Assembly (NCBI RefSeq): GCF_001020565.1
Contig: NZ_LDAS01000001.1
Span: 35,151 to 99,150 of the forward strand
Direction of reading: 5' to 3'
Origin: Maribacter thermophilus
GTDB lineage: Bacteria; Bacteroidota; Bacteroidia; Flavobacteriales; Flavobacteriaceae
Length of the DNA stretch: 64,000 nt
Shown here: positions 25,435 to 34,940 of the stretch, piece by piece
Layout: each line of letters opens with the position of its first letter
How positions within the stretch are numbered: the stretch's first letter is position 1
Translations under genes and position numbers: made by a program
The notes under the pieces: model-generated
The model's database searches: none
Told to the model about the DNA's origin: nothing
Seen by the model: only the letters and a program-made list of their open reading frames with translations

Positions 25435-27981
25435 ATGCAACAATCAGAAAGATTAGAGGAGTTTAAAAAATCTGTACAGAATAAGTTCAATGTGTACAAT
25501 AGTCTATTTCTTAATTTACCCTATAGACACATTGAAAATGTTGGTATGCTGATTCCTCTGTTAATGGATCAATCTCAGAAACGGCTTAAAGAGGGGCTGA
25601 ACCCAAAAGAGATCTTAGAGGAGTTTTTTGAAAAGTATGCCGATCTAAAATCTGAGGAAGAGCGAATAGACTTTATGTTTCGCATTATTCAGTATGTAGA
25701 GAGACAGGTGGTTTTGTACGATAGTGTCGAAGACGCCGCCTTTCCTAAATTACATAGACATACAAGCTCTTTATCTCTTAGAGACTATTTTCAGTTAGTA
25801 GAAAGAAACGGCACTTGGGAAGATATTGGCGATAAGTTGAACAATTTTAGTGCTAGAATTGTACTTACGGCACACCCCACGCAATTTTATACCCCGGCCG
25901 TTCTAGATATAATTACGAACCTTAGAACCCTTATTTTAGAGGATAGGATAGATGAGATAGACGTTGCTTTGCAGCAATTGGGGCTCACCTCATTGATCAA
26001 TGCAAAAAAACCTACCCCTTTAGATGAGGCCAAGAATATTATATACACTTTAAGACATGTGTATTATGATGCCATTGGAGATTTATATGCCTACATAAAG
26101 GGTAGTGCGGGGTCATGGAATTTTGAGAATCACGATATTGTAAAATTAGGTTTTTGGCCCGGAGGAGATAGGGACGGAAACCCTTTTGTTACATCAAAAA
26201 TCACCAAAGATGTAATGAACGAGCTTCGTCTAACGTTGATGAAGTGCTATTATAACGATTTAAAACGTCTACAGTTTAAGCTTACCTTCAAAGAAGTTCA
26301 AGAGCCCTTGAACCAATTAAGGAGCAACCTATATACCGCGATGTTCGATAGCTCAAAGGATGTAGGTTATGACGATATTATAAATCCGTTACTTCAAATA
26401 AGGGAGGCCTTGGTGAATAAATACCATAATCTTTATCTGAAGGATTTGGACAAATTTATTGACAAGGTAAAAATATTTAAAACCCATTTTGCGACCATTG
26501 ATATTAGACAAGACCATAGCATTCATACCAAGGTAATGAATGAAGTGCTAAGGAAAAAAGGGTATATAAAGGCAGATATAAAAGAATTGTCCGAAGAAGA
26601 ACTGATTCAGATTTTAATACACGAAAATTTTGAACTGTCTCCAGAAGATTTTGAGGAAGATATAGTAAAAGATACCATTGTCAACATTTCTCAATTACCC
26701 ATAATACAGAAAAAGAACGGTGAAGAGGGTTGTAATAGATACATCATCAGTAATTCTGAAGATATATTTAGTATTCTATTTGTTTACGCATTGTTTAGAT
26801 GGTGTGGTTGGGGCGATAAAAAAATAACCTTTGATATAGTTCCATTGTTTGAGACCATGAACGGAATGGAGAATGCCGAAGCTACCATGCAGCAGCTCTT
26901 TGACCTAGAGGTCTACAGACAACACCTCGCCGCTCGTGGCAACAAACAAACCATAATGTTGGGCTTCTCTGACGGAACCAAAGATGGGGGGTATCTAAAG
27001 GCAAATTGGTCCATATTAAAGACGAAGGAAACACTCTCCGACGTTTGTAGCAAAAACGGAATTTCCGCTATTTTCTTTGATGGTAGGGGAGGCCCACCAG
27101 CAAGAGGAGGAGGAAAAACACACCGTTTTTATGCGGCCCAGACCAGTAAAGTGGCCAATAATGAAATTCAATTGACCATTCAAGGTCAGACCATTACCAG
27201 TACGTATGGAACCAAAGAGCAATTTATTTATAATAGTGAGCAATTGTTGACGGCAGGTCTTTCCAATACCATACTTGGTAAGGAAATCACCATTTCAGAA
27301 GAATCAAGAAAACTTATAGAAGAATTGTCCGAGCTCAGTTTTGCCAAATACGATGCATTAAAACATCATGATAAGTTTATGCCGTACCTAGAAAATATGA
27401 GTACCTTAAAATATTATACCAAGGCAAATATTGGAAGTAGGCCTGGTAAACGTGGTAACAAGGCCAAATTGGAATTAACGGACTTAAGGGCAATATCTTT
27501 CGTTGGTTCTTGGAGCCAGTTAAAACAGAATGTTCCAGGGTACTTTGGAATAGGTTCTGCACTCAAGAAGCTGGATGATGAAGGAAGGTTTCAAGAAGCC
27601 AAAAAATTGTATGATGAAGTGCCATTTTTTCAGGCCTTGATGATGAACAGTATGATGAGTCTTTCTAAATGTTATTTTGAGCTGACCAGCTATATGAAAG
27701 AAGATAAGGAGTATGGTGAATTTTGGGATATTCTATATGATGAGTACAAACTTTCTAAAAAGATGTTGTTGAAACTTTCAGGAATGGAAATTCTTATGGA
27801 GAAAGAAGCCATCTCAAGAGAGTCCATCAAAATCAGGGAAAATATTGTTTTACCGTTGTTGGTGATACAGCAATATGCCCTACAAAAGATAGGTAAGGGC
27901 TCTCCACATAGGGAACTTTATGAGAAAATTGTTACAAGATCTCTCTATGGTAATATTAATGCAAGTAGAAACTCGGCGTAG
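25435..27981 (+). CDS. ppc: Phosphoenolpyruvate carboxylase
   Basis: Carboxylates PEP to oxaloacetate to refill the TCA cycle. Length is 848 residues. Catalytic TAHPTQ with His147, GGDRDGNPF (243-251), and GSRPGKRG are conserved. The glycine-rich loop reads FFDGRGGPPARGGGK (starting about 547), where E. coli has FHGRGG, so the usual His is Asp550-region here (Asp549). The C-terminus is RNSA instead of the common RNTG. These look like lineage variants; the rest of the protein is intact. It is followed by a strong terminator and stands alone. Confidence 0.95.
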   Translation: MQQSERLEEFKKSVQNKFNVYNSLFLNLPYRHIENVGMLIPLLMDQSQKRLKEGLNPKEILEEFFEKYADLKSEEERIDFMFRIIQYVERQVVLYDSVEDAAFPKLHRHTSSLSLRDYFQLVERNGTWEDIGDKLNNFSARIVLTAHPTQFYTPAVLDIITNLRTLILEDRIDEIDVALQQLGLTSLINAKKPTPLDEAKNIIYTLRHVYYDAIGDLYAYIKGSAGSWNFENHDIVKLGFWPGGDRDGNPFVTSKITKDVMNELRLTLMKCYYNDLKRLQFKLTFKEVQEPLNQLRSNLYTAMFDSSKDVGYDDIINPLLQIREALVNKYHNLYLKDLDKFIDKVKIFKTHFATIDIRQDHSIHTKVMNEVLRKKGYIKADIKELSEEELIQILIHENFELSPEDFEEDIVKDTIVNISQLPIIQKKNGEEGCNRYIISNSEDIFSILFVYALFRWCGWGDKKITFDIVPLFETMNGMENAEATMQQLFDLEVYRQHLAARGNKQTIMLGFSDGTKDGGYLKANWSILKTKETLSDVCSKNGISAIFFDGRGGPPARGGGKTHRFYAAQTSKVANNEIQLTIQGQTITSTYGTKEQFIYNSEQLLTAGLSNTILGKEITISEESRKLIEELSELSFAKYDALKHHDKFMPYLENMSTLKYYTKANIGSRPGKRGNKAKLELTDLRAISFVGSWSQLKQNVPGYFGIGSALKKLDDEGRFQEAKKLYDEVPFFQALMMNSMMSLSKCYFELTSYMKEDKEYGEFWDILYDEYKLSKKMLLKLSGMEILMEKEAISRESIKIRENIVLPLLVIQQYALQKIGKGSPHRELYEKIVTRSLYGNINASRNSA

Positions 27982-28015
27982 AGGTTTCTTGTTTTCTAGT
28001 AAAGTTGAGTAAAAT

Positions 28016-28054
28016 AAAAGACCCGGGCATGTTAAATTGCTCGGGTCTTTTTTT
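28016..28054 (+). terminator. Intrinsic terminator of ppc
   Basis: A 14-bp stem, AAAAGACCCGGGCA against TGCTCGGGTCTTTT with one G-T pair, followed by T7 in total. It lies 35 bases after the ppc stop. Confidence 0.92.
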
Positions 28055-28125
28055 AAGTAAGACATTAGAAGTAAATGGGTTCTTACCTCATTTTTTTATT
28101 ACCTTTTAGATAAAAGTACAGTACA

Positions 28126-29628
28126 TTATTCGGTAGGGGCAGTGCTTAAAATTTCATAAAAGACCTGTATTCCGTAGGCTATTTGTCCGATTCTTAAATT
28201 TTCATTTGGGCTGTGCTGATTGTTATCGGCATTTACAAGGGGAACAAGAAAGGCAGGAATCTTGAGTTCGTTTACAAAAGGAGAGATCGGTACGGTGCCT
28301 CCCATGGTTCTAATCTGTACTACTTCTTCGTTAAACTTATTTTTAAGGGTGTTTACGATGAAATTTCCATGTGGATTGTTGAGGTCCGTTCTAAAAGCAT
28401 CCGTTACAGAACCTTCTTTGATCATAACAATTTTGTCATGTGCCAATCTTTGATCTTTGGTAGGTACCGTTTCGGTAATAAAGAAACCTTGTTTTTCGAT
28501 ATGTTTTTTCACAAGAGACTTTAACCTGTTTCCATCCGATTCGGGTACCAATCTCATATCCAATTCTGCTGTTGCCGATGCAGGAACAATGGTTCTGGCC
28601 TGTTCTCCGATCCATCCTGAACCTAGTCCGCGCAAGTTTAAACTAGGAAACTGTAAGGCTTCTTGGTAAAAACTGCCTACTTTATCTGCGGACTTAAATT
28701 GTAACCTGTCTGCAATTTCTTGGTCGTTGTCCGGCACACTTTTTAATATGTTTTGGGTAGTCTCGTCTATATTAATGCCATCATAGTAACCTGGTATTAA
28801 TACACGGCCATCATCATCTTTTAGGGTCGCTAATAATTTTGCGAGTTCAAAACCAGGGTTCGGGGCAAAATTACCATAATGTCCACTATGTTGAGGTTTT
28901 ATGGGGCCAAAAGTGGTTAGTGACATGGTAGTGATGCCTCGACAACCATAGACTACCGTAGGTTTGCCAGAACTATGTACTGGGCCATCGTTGATGATCA
29001 AAAAATCGGCCATTAACAATTCTCTATATTGCTTTACCGCTTTTGGTAACGGTTTGCTGCTTTTTTCTTCTTCACTATCAAGAATGACCTTAATGTTGAA
29101 AGGAATATCTACATGGTCCTTTTTTAGTAGGTCCATAGCGTTCAAGAACATTACAATAGGTCCCTTGTCGTCTGATGTAGACCTACCGAACAAACGCCAA
29201 TCGTAGTTAATGTCGTCATTTAGGTCGGCAAAGGATTCGGTCTTCCAGTCATCCCCATTTTTAGATTTTAATGCTATTTCATACGGATTTCTCTGGTCCC
29301 ACTTAGAAGGGTCTACCGACTGGCCATCCAAATGCATATAAAATAATATCGTAGGCTTGTTGTCGTCCATAGGAAGTGCCGCAAAAAACAAAGGGAGGTT
29401 TTCCGTTTCCAGTATGCTTGTATTAAATCCCCTTTGGTCAAATTTATTTCTAAGCCAAATAATATTGGCATCTATATCATCGGCGTTTGTGGCATCGTTG
29501 GGTATGGCTACAAAATCTTTTAATTCGTCGATACTATGCCTTACTTGAGATTTTAAAGTGGTTGAATCTTGGGAATATGCGGCATGGTTGATCGCAAACA
29601 GTACTAATAGCAAGTATAATTTTTTCAT
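28126..29628 (-). CDS. Secreted M20-family dipeptidase
   Basis: A 500-residue exported zinc peptidase. The signal peptide is MKKLYLLLVLFAINHAAYS. The M20 metal site is seen in FYMHLDGQSVD (His), STSDDKGP (bridging Asp), and LDSEEEKSSK (Glu pair). HSGHYGNFAPNPGFEL is the dimerisation-domain His region. The family includes carnosinase-like dipeptidases. It lies downstream of the small membrane gene at the end of the trp operon, about 65 bases apart. Confidence 0.9.
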   Translation of the reverse strand: MKKLYLLLVLFAINHAAYSQDSTTLKSQVRHSIDELKDFVAIPNDATNADDIDANIIWLRNKFDQRGFNTSILETENLPLFFAALPMDDNKPTILFYMHLDGQSVDPSKWDQRNPYEIALKSKNGDDWKTESFADLNDDINYDWRLFGRSTSDDKGPIVMFLNAMDLLKKDHVDIPFNIKVILDSEEEKSSKPLPKAVKQYRELLMADFLIINDGPVHSSGKPTVVYGCRGITTMSLTTFGPIKPQHSGHYGNFAPNPGFELAKLLATLKDDDGRVLIPGYYDGINIDETTQNILKSVPDNDQEIADRLQFKSADKVGSFYQEALQFPSLNLRGLGSGWIGEQARTIVPASATAELDMRLVPESDGNRLKSLVKKHIEKQGFFITETVPTKDQRLAHDKIVMIKEGSVTDAFRTDLNNPHGNFIVNTLKNKFNEEVVQIRTMGGTVPISPFVNELKIPAFLVPLVNADNNQHSPNENLRIGQIAYGIQVFYEILSTAPTE

Positions 29629-29693
29629 GTAAACAGTATAGTGGAATATTTAGAAAAGTATTCTATTAATACGAGTTCTACAAGGCAATAGCG

Positions 29694-29909
29694 TTAATTT
29701 TTAAAAAGACCGAGTGTAATCTTGCGTAGTAAGAGGATAAATGGAAATCCGTGTAGAAGTACATCGAACCAATCCATAAATTGCATACCGTGGGCACCTC
29801 CGGCAATCCATTTGATCTTGCCCCATAAATGAGGTTCGGGAAAAAAAGGTGCCAAGCCTAAAGTAAGGCAAAGCAAAATGATTAGTTTCCAGTTGTTTAT
29901 AAAGTACAT
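29694..29909 (-). CDS. Small membrane protein at the end of the trp operon
   Basis: A 71-residue protein with two hydrophobic segments, about residues 8-24 and 48-63, and a Trp/Gly-rich loop (HLWGKIKWIAGGAHGMQFMDWFD). Its start is one base past the trpA stop, so it is the last gene of the tryptophan operon transcript. I recognise no named family, but similar short genes occur in flavobacteria. Its Trp content (four residues) is notable in a trp operon, though probably by chance. Confidence 0.75.
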   Translation of the reverse strand: MYFINNWKLIILLCLTLGLAPFFPEPHLWGKIKWIAGGAHGMQFMDWFDVLLHGFPFILLLRKITLGLFKN

Positions 29910-29910
29910 G

Positions 29911-30675
29911 TTACCTAATCGATTTTATAAAAGATTCAATATTGTCCGTTCCATGAGCGGTAAGATGCTTTATAAAAGCAGAGCCTATGATGGCACCTTT
30001 GGCCGTTTCGGTAGCTTGGGCAAAGGTCTTTTTATCTTTAATTCCAAAACCGACTATTTGTGGATGTTTTAGATTTAGTGATGCAATACGCTTAAAGTAA
30101 CTTTCCTGTTCTTTGCCAAAACCAGATTTGGATCCGGTAACACTTGCGGAGCTTACCATATATATAAAACCGTTAGAAGCGGCATCTATTTTTTTGATTC
30201 GTTCCTCACTGGTTTGGGGGGTGATCAAGAATACGTTGATCAATCCATATTTTTTAAAAATGGTTTCGTATTGTTCTTGGTAAACATCTAATGGCAAATC
30301 GGGTATAATTAATCCGTCAATACCTATTTCGTTACATTTTTTACAAAAATCTTCCACACCGAACTGTAACATAGGATTGAAATATCCCATGATTATAAGT
30401 GGGATTGAAACGGTTTTTCTTATATCCTGTAACTGATTAAACAAGATTTCCGTGGTCATCCCATTTTTAAGAGCGGTTGTAGAGCTCTCCTGTATCGTAG
30501 GGCCATCGGCCAATGGATCGCTAAAAGGAAGCCCTATCTCTATCATGTCTACACCACTGTTTTCTAAATCTTGTATGATCTTAACGGTATCGTTCAGGTG
30601 CGGGTATCCAGCGGTAAAATAGATAGATAGTAGTTTCTTGTCTGAATCTAGTTCTGTAAATATTCTGTTGTTCAT
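29911..30675 (-). CDS. trpA: Tryptophan synthase alpha subunit
   Basis: Cleaves indole-3-glycerol phosphate to indole and glyceraldehyde-3-phosphate. A TIM barrel of 254 residues with MIEIGLPFSDPLADGPTIQ (catalytic Glu in IEIG, Asp in PLADG), and the phosphate-binding GFGIKDK. It is three bases after trpB. Confidence 0.97.
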   Translation of the reverse strand: MNNRIFTELDSDKKLLSIYFTAGYPHLNDTVKIIQDLENSGVDMIEIGLPFSDPLADGPTIQESSTTALKNGMTTEILFNQLQDIRKTVSIPLIIMGYFNPMLQFGVEDFCKKCNEIGIDGLIIPDLPLDVYQEQYETIFKKYGLINVFLITPQTSEERIKKIDAASNGFIYMVSSASVTGSKSGFGKEQESYFKRIASLNLKHPQIVGFGIKDKKTFAQATETAKGAIIGSAFIKHLTAHGTDNIESFIKSIR

Positions 30676-30678
30676 TGC

Positions 30679-31863
30679 TTAGGCTAACTTAAAATAGTCA
30701 ATATATGTCTGTAAATCTTTATCACCACGTCCGGATAGGCTAATTACCAAAACATCGTCGGGGTTAAATTTTTTATGTTCAAAAATAGCAAGGGCATGTG
30801 CCGATTCTATGGCCGGTATAATACCTTCTAATTTTGAAAGCTCCAATCCGGACCTCATGGCCTCCTCGTCCGTTGCCGAGTAAAACTCTGCTCTACCAGA
30901 TTTGTATAGATGCGAGTGCATAGGCCCTACTCCTGGATAGTCCAGACCCGCCGATATGGAATAGGGTTCGGTAATTTGTCCGTCGTTGGTCTGCATCAAC
31001 ATGGTTTTGCAACCATGTATAATTCCTACTTTTCCCAAAGCGGAGGTGGCTGCACTTTCTCCAGAGTCGATACCTTTTCCTGCAGCTTCTACGGCAATAA
31101 TACCTACTTCCATATCATCCAAGAAATGGTAATAGGTGCCAGCCGCATTACTGCCTCCACCGATACATGCAATAACATAATCAGGGTTTTCTTTTCCTTC
31201 TTTCTCTTTCAACTGCCATTTTATCTCTTCTGAAATAATGGATTGAAAACGTGTTACCATATCGGGGTAGGGGTGAGGGCCAATGGCCGACCCGATAATG
31301 TAATGTGTATCTACGGGGTTATTGATCCAATCCCTAATAGCTTCGTTAGTGGCATCTTTTAGGGTCTTACTCCCCGAAAGAGCGGGTCTTACCTCTGCGC
31401 CCAGCATTTTCATTCGGGCCACATTGGGCGCTTGCCTGGCAATATCTATCTCTCCCATATACACCACACATTTAATGCCCATTAACGCACATACGGTAGC
31501 AGTGGCCACACCATGTTGGCCGGCCCCGGTTTCGGCAATGATTCGGTTTTTTCCCAATCGTTTGGCCATTAAGATCTGCCCAATGGTATTGTTTACCTTG
31601 TGGGCGCCCGTATGGTTCAGGTCTTCTCTTTTTAAATATATTTTTGCTCCGTGTTTTTCAGAAAGGCGCTTGGCATAATATAAAGGTGAAGGGCGCCCTA
31701 CATAGTCTTTCAATAATTGATGGAATTCTTTTTGAAAAGATTCCTCGTACATGATCTCTATATATTTTTGCCGTAGCTCTTCTACATTCGGATATAGCAT
31801 TTCAGGAATAAATGCTCCTCCAAACTCACCATAATATCCTTTTTCATCTACATGATATTTCAT
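30679..31863 (-). CDS. trpB: Tryptophan synthase beta subunit
   Basis: PLP enzyme joining indole and serine to tryptophan. The PLP lysine is in [18 protein letters not shown], and the glycine-rich [13 protein letters not shown] binds the cofactor phosphate. Length 394, the standard TrpB1 type that pairs with TrpA. About 40 bases separate it from trpF. Confidence 0.98.
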   Translation of the reverse strand: MKYHVDEKGYYGEFGGAFIPEMLYPNVEELRQKYIEIMYEESFQKEFHQLLKDYVGRPSPLYYAKRLSEKHGAKIYLKREDLNHTGAHKVNNTIGQILMAKRLGKNRIIAETGAGQHGVATATVCALMGIKCVVYMGEIDIARQAPNVARMKMLGAEVRPALSGSKTLKDATNEAIRDWINNPVDTHYIIGSAIGPHPYPDMVTRFQSIISEEIKWQLKEKEGKENPDYVIACIGGGSNAAGTYYHFLDDMEVGIIAVEAAGKGIDSGESAATSALGKVGIIHGCKTMLMQTNDGQITEPYSISAGLDYPGVGPMHSHLYKSGRAEFYSATDEEAMRSGLELSKLEGIIPAIESAHALAIFEHKKFNPDDVLVISLSGRGDKDLQTYIDYFKLA

Positions 31864-31906
31864 AGTACTTTTACTTTGTAGTGTATATTAATTCTCATAT
31901 TGGTCG

Positions 31907-32533
31907 CTATAGGTTCAATATGGATTTAAATTCTTTTAACTTATCTATATTCTTATGGCCCGGTTTGTTCTCAAATTTACTGTTAACATCCAAGGCATGA
32001 CAATATTTTGATTCTGGCCTTTTTAGAAATGATTTAATATCCGCCACATTTTCCAAGCCTATTCCGCCACTTAAAAAATAGGGCTTTTTTGATGGGTAAT
32101 CTTTTAATAACTTCCAATCAAAGGTGTAGCCATTTCCTCCGGGAAGTTTTCCTTTGGTGTCAAATAGGTAAAAATCGCATACTTCTTCATAAGGTTTCAA
32201 TGTAGAAAAGTCGAATTGATCCTTAATGGAAAATACTTTGATGACGGTAATGGTTTTGTTGGAGAGTTCTTTGGTTAATTGGGCGCAGTATTCCGGAGTT
32301 TCTTTACCATGTAGTTGAATACCGCTTAAGGCATAGGTTTTTACTTTTTCAAGAACATCTTTTATTGGCGCATCTACGAAAACGCCAATTTTTTCTATTG
32401 ACGAAATTTTGTCTGTAAGAGAACCTTGATAGTAACGGGAAGAAGGCTCCCAAAATATAAACCCCATGTAATCGGGTTGCAATTCTGCAACTTCCTCAGG
32501 GTTATATTTCATGCCGCAGATCTTTAGCTTCAT
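31907..32533 (-). CDS. trpF: Phosphoribosylanthranilate isomerase
   Basis: Amadori rearrangement step of tryptophan synthesis. A 208-residue TIM barrel starting KLKICGMKYNPEEV with the catalytic Cys, then DYMGFIFWEPSSRYY, IQLHG and FLSGGIGLENV, and SKFENKPGHKN close to the end. It overlaps trpC by four bases. Confidence 0.96.
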   Translation of the reverse strand: MKLKICGMKYNPEEVAELQPDYMGFIFWEPSSRYYQGSLTDKISSIEKIGVFVDAPIKDVLEKVKTYALSGIQLHGKETPEYCAQLTKELSNKTITVIKVFSIKDQFDFSTLKPYEEVCDFYLFDTKGKLPGGNGYTFDWKLLKDYPSKKPYFLSGGIGLENVADIKSFLKRPESKYCHALDVNSKFENKPGHKNIDKLKEFKSILNL

Positions 32534-33312
32534 GATAGTTCTTGAATAAATTTTGAGGCGCTTAGTCCAGGATTTTTCGTTTTCATGAAATTTTCACCTA
32601 TTAAAAAACCTTGAAAATCATATTCTCTTAAAGTCTTAATGGCTTGTATATTGCTAATGCCACTTTCAGATACCTTAACGAACTCGTCCGGAATTAAGCC
32701 CGACAGTTTTTTGCTAACATCGAGGCTTACTTCAAAAGTCTTGAGATTACGATTGTTTACCCCCAACATGTCTAAGCTTGGCATTACAGATTTGTTCAAT
32801 TCTTCTTCGTTATGTACTTCTAGCAACACATCCAACCCTAGGTTTTTGGCCAGTTCCGATAAAACTTTAATTTCAGATCTAGTCAATACTGCTGCAATCA
32901 ATAAGATGACATCGGCCCCATAGGCCTTGGCCTCGATTATTTGGTATTCGTCGACAATAAACTCTTTTCGTAATAAAGGTATTTCTGCCGATGCCCTTGC
33001 CAATAACAGATCCTCGATGGATCCGCCAAAATATTTGATATCAGTTAAGACACTCATACCGCAGACGCCTGCTTTTTGATAGTCTTTGGCCACCTGACCA
33101 ACATTGGTATTTTGGTTGATAGTGTTTTTTGAAGGAGAGCGTCTTTTGTGTTCAGCGATGATTCCGGTAGAACTTTGTTTTAGGGCTTTTGATAAAGACT
33201 TTCCTTTTCTGTCAAAAAGCACAGAGCGCTCTAATTGCGAAACAGGAATTATGGCTTTTTTTAAAGCAACCTCTTTGTATTTATCGGCGATTATTTTGTC
33301 CAGGATATTCAT
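32530..33312 (-). CDS. trpC: Indole-3-glycerol phosphate synthase
   Basis: Closes the indole ring. The 260-residue barrel has IIAEHKRRSPSK (catalytic Lys), GMSVLTDIKYFGGS, LLRKEFIVDEYQI, LGVNNRNLKTFEV and SESGI. It is monofunctional, unlike the TrpC-F fusion of E. coli; trpF is separate and overlaps its end by four bases. Its start overlaps the trpD stop by four bases. Confidence 0.97.
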   Translation of the reverse strand: MNILDKIIADKYKEVALKKAIIPVSQLERSVLFDRKGKSLSKALKQSSTGIIAEHKRRSPSKNTINQNTNVGQVAKDYQKAGVCGMSVLTDIKYFGGSIEDLLLARASAEIPLLRKEFIVDEYQIIEAKAYGADVILLIAAVLTRSEIKVLSELAKNLGLDVLLEVHNEEELNKSVMPSLDMLGVNNRNLKTFEVSLDVSKKLSGLIPDEFVKVSESGISNIQAIKTLREYDFQGFLIGENFMKTKNPGLSASKFIQELS

Positions 33313-34304
33313 AACGCACTGATTGATTGTAGTTTCTTTAAGGCCTCTAGACCTTTACCGCTTTTTAGGGATTCCATGGCTTGCTCAAAACCTTCTTTGG
33401 GGGAAATATTTTTTACGGTACTAATGGCAACGCCCGCATTGGCGCATACTACATTATTTTGGGCGATGGTTCCCTTGCCGTGCAACACATTTATGAAAAT
33501 TTGAGCGGATTCTTCAATGCTATCACCTCCTTTTATTTCTTGTGCGGTAATGGTTTCTATACCAAAATCTGAAGGTTTTAGCATTGTTTCCGTGCCGTTG
33601 GATATGGTTTTGGTATCACCGGTAAGACTGATCTCATCATATCCGTCCAAGGCATGGAGCACTGTAAAATTCTTATCTGTGTTTTGATAAAGGTATCCGT
33701 ACATTCTAGCCAGTTCCAAACTGAAAACACCTACCATTTGATTTTTGGGAAAGGCAGGGTTAACCATGGGTCCCAACATGTTAAAGAATGTTTTTACCGC
33801 CAATTCCTTTCTGATGGGCGCTACGTTTTTCATGGCAGGATGAAACAAAGGGGCGTGCAAAACACAGATTCCTGCTTCCTCAATGGATTTTTTTAAGAAA
33901 TCCGGTTCATTACTAAATTTAATCCCCAAGAACTCCATCACATTGCTACTACCACATTTTGAGGAAACCCCATAATTGCCATGTTTGGTAACATGCACAC
34001 CTGCACCGGCCGTTACAAAAGATGCCAAAGTAGAAATATTGAAGGTGTCTTTGCCATCACCTCCGGTTCCACATAAGTCTATAGGGTTGTAATCAGATAG
34101 GTCAACGGCGAGGCACAGGTCTAAAAGGGCATCTCTAAAACCTTCCAATTCCTCTATGGTGACACTGCGCATCATATATACGGTTAAGAAGGCGGCAATT
34201 TGACTCGTGTTGTAGTCGCCTTTGGCAATGTTTACCAAAACCTGTTTGGCATCTTCTTTTTCGAGTATTTCGTGATTAATGAGTTTGTTTAAAGTTTCTT
34301 TCAT
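33309..34304 (-). CDS. trpD: Anthranilate phosphoribosyltransferase
   Basis: Transfers phosphoribose to anthranilate. The PRPP-binding motif DLCGTGGDGKDTFNISTLAS and the KHGNYGVSSKCGSSNVME segment are intact. MLGPMVNP and the late HALDGYDEISLTG are typical. Length 331, with no fused glutaminase domain. Confidence 0.97.
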   Translation of the reverse strand: MKETLNKLINHEILEKEDAKQVLVNIAKGDYNTSQIAAFLTVYMMRSVTIEELEGFRDALLDLCLAVDLSDYNPIDLCGTGGDGKDTFNISTLASFVTAGAGVHVTKHGNYGVSSKCGSSNVMEFLGIKFSNEPDFLKKSIEEAGICVLHAPLFHPAMKNVAPIRKELAVKTFFNMLGPMVNPAFPKNQMVGVFSLELARMYGYLYQNTDKNFTVLHALDGYDEISLTGDTKTISNGTETMLKPSDFGIETITAQEIKGGDSIEESAQIFINVLHGKGTIAQNNVVCANAGVAISTVKNISPKEGFEQAMESLKSGKGLEALKKLQSISAL

Positions 34305-34360
34305 TGTACTAAATATTGTGATAATGGATAGTTAGGGCTTAACGATAGGTACTTGAAGTA

Positions 34361-34939
34361 TTATTTTTTGGAGCCATAATCGATCCAATTCTTTAACATT
34401 TGTTTTCCTTGCGGGGTCAATACCGACTCTGGATGAAACTGAACGGCTCTAACATCGAACTCTTTATGTCTTATGGACATAATCTGTCCGTTTTTATCCA
34501 AAGAAGTCGCTTCAAGACAATCTGGTAGCTGTGGGTCTACTACCCATGAATGGTAACGACCGATCTCTATCTCTTTTGGCATCCCTTCAAAAATATAATC
34601 TTGTAGAACAATGTTTATTTTCGTGGCAACACCGTGGTAGACTTCGTCCAAATTTACTAGGCTACCTCCAAAAACTTCAGCAATGGCCTGTTGTCCAAGG
34701 CAAACGCCTAAAATTCTTTTAGAGGAAGCATACTTTTCTATGATAGGTTTCAACAAGCCTGCCTCATCAGGAATACCAGGTCCGGGCGAGAGTACTATTT
34801 CAGAGAAATCATCAACTTCTTCGATGCTCAATTGATCGTTGCGCTTTACTACGACTTCACAATTAAGGTCTTCGAGATAGTGCACTAGGTTATAGGTGAA
34901 ACTATCGTAATTGTCTATCATTAATATCTTTCTTTCCAT
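34361..34939 (-). CDS. trpG: Anthranilate synthase glutaminase subunit
   Basis: Class I glutamine amidotransferase that supplies ammonia to TrpE. The catalytic Cys is in ILGVCLGQQAIAEVFGG, the His-Glu pair in VQFHPESVLTPQG. Length 192. It begins one base after trpE. About 55 bases separate it from trpD. It may also serve 4-amino-4-deoxychorismate synthase, as in other bacteria. Confidence 0.96.
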   Translation of the reverse strand: MERKILMIDNYDSFTYNLVHYLEDLNCEVVVKRNDQLSIEEVDDFSEIVLSPGPGIPDEAGLLKPIIEKYASSKRILGVCLGQQAIAEVFGGSLVNLDEVYHGVATKINIVLQDYIFEGMPKEIEIGRYHSWVVDPQLPDCLEATSLDKNGQIMSIRHKEFDVRAVQFHPESVLTPQGKQMLKNWIDYGSKK

Positions 34940-34940
34940 T

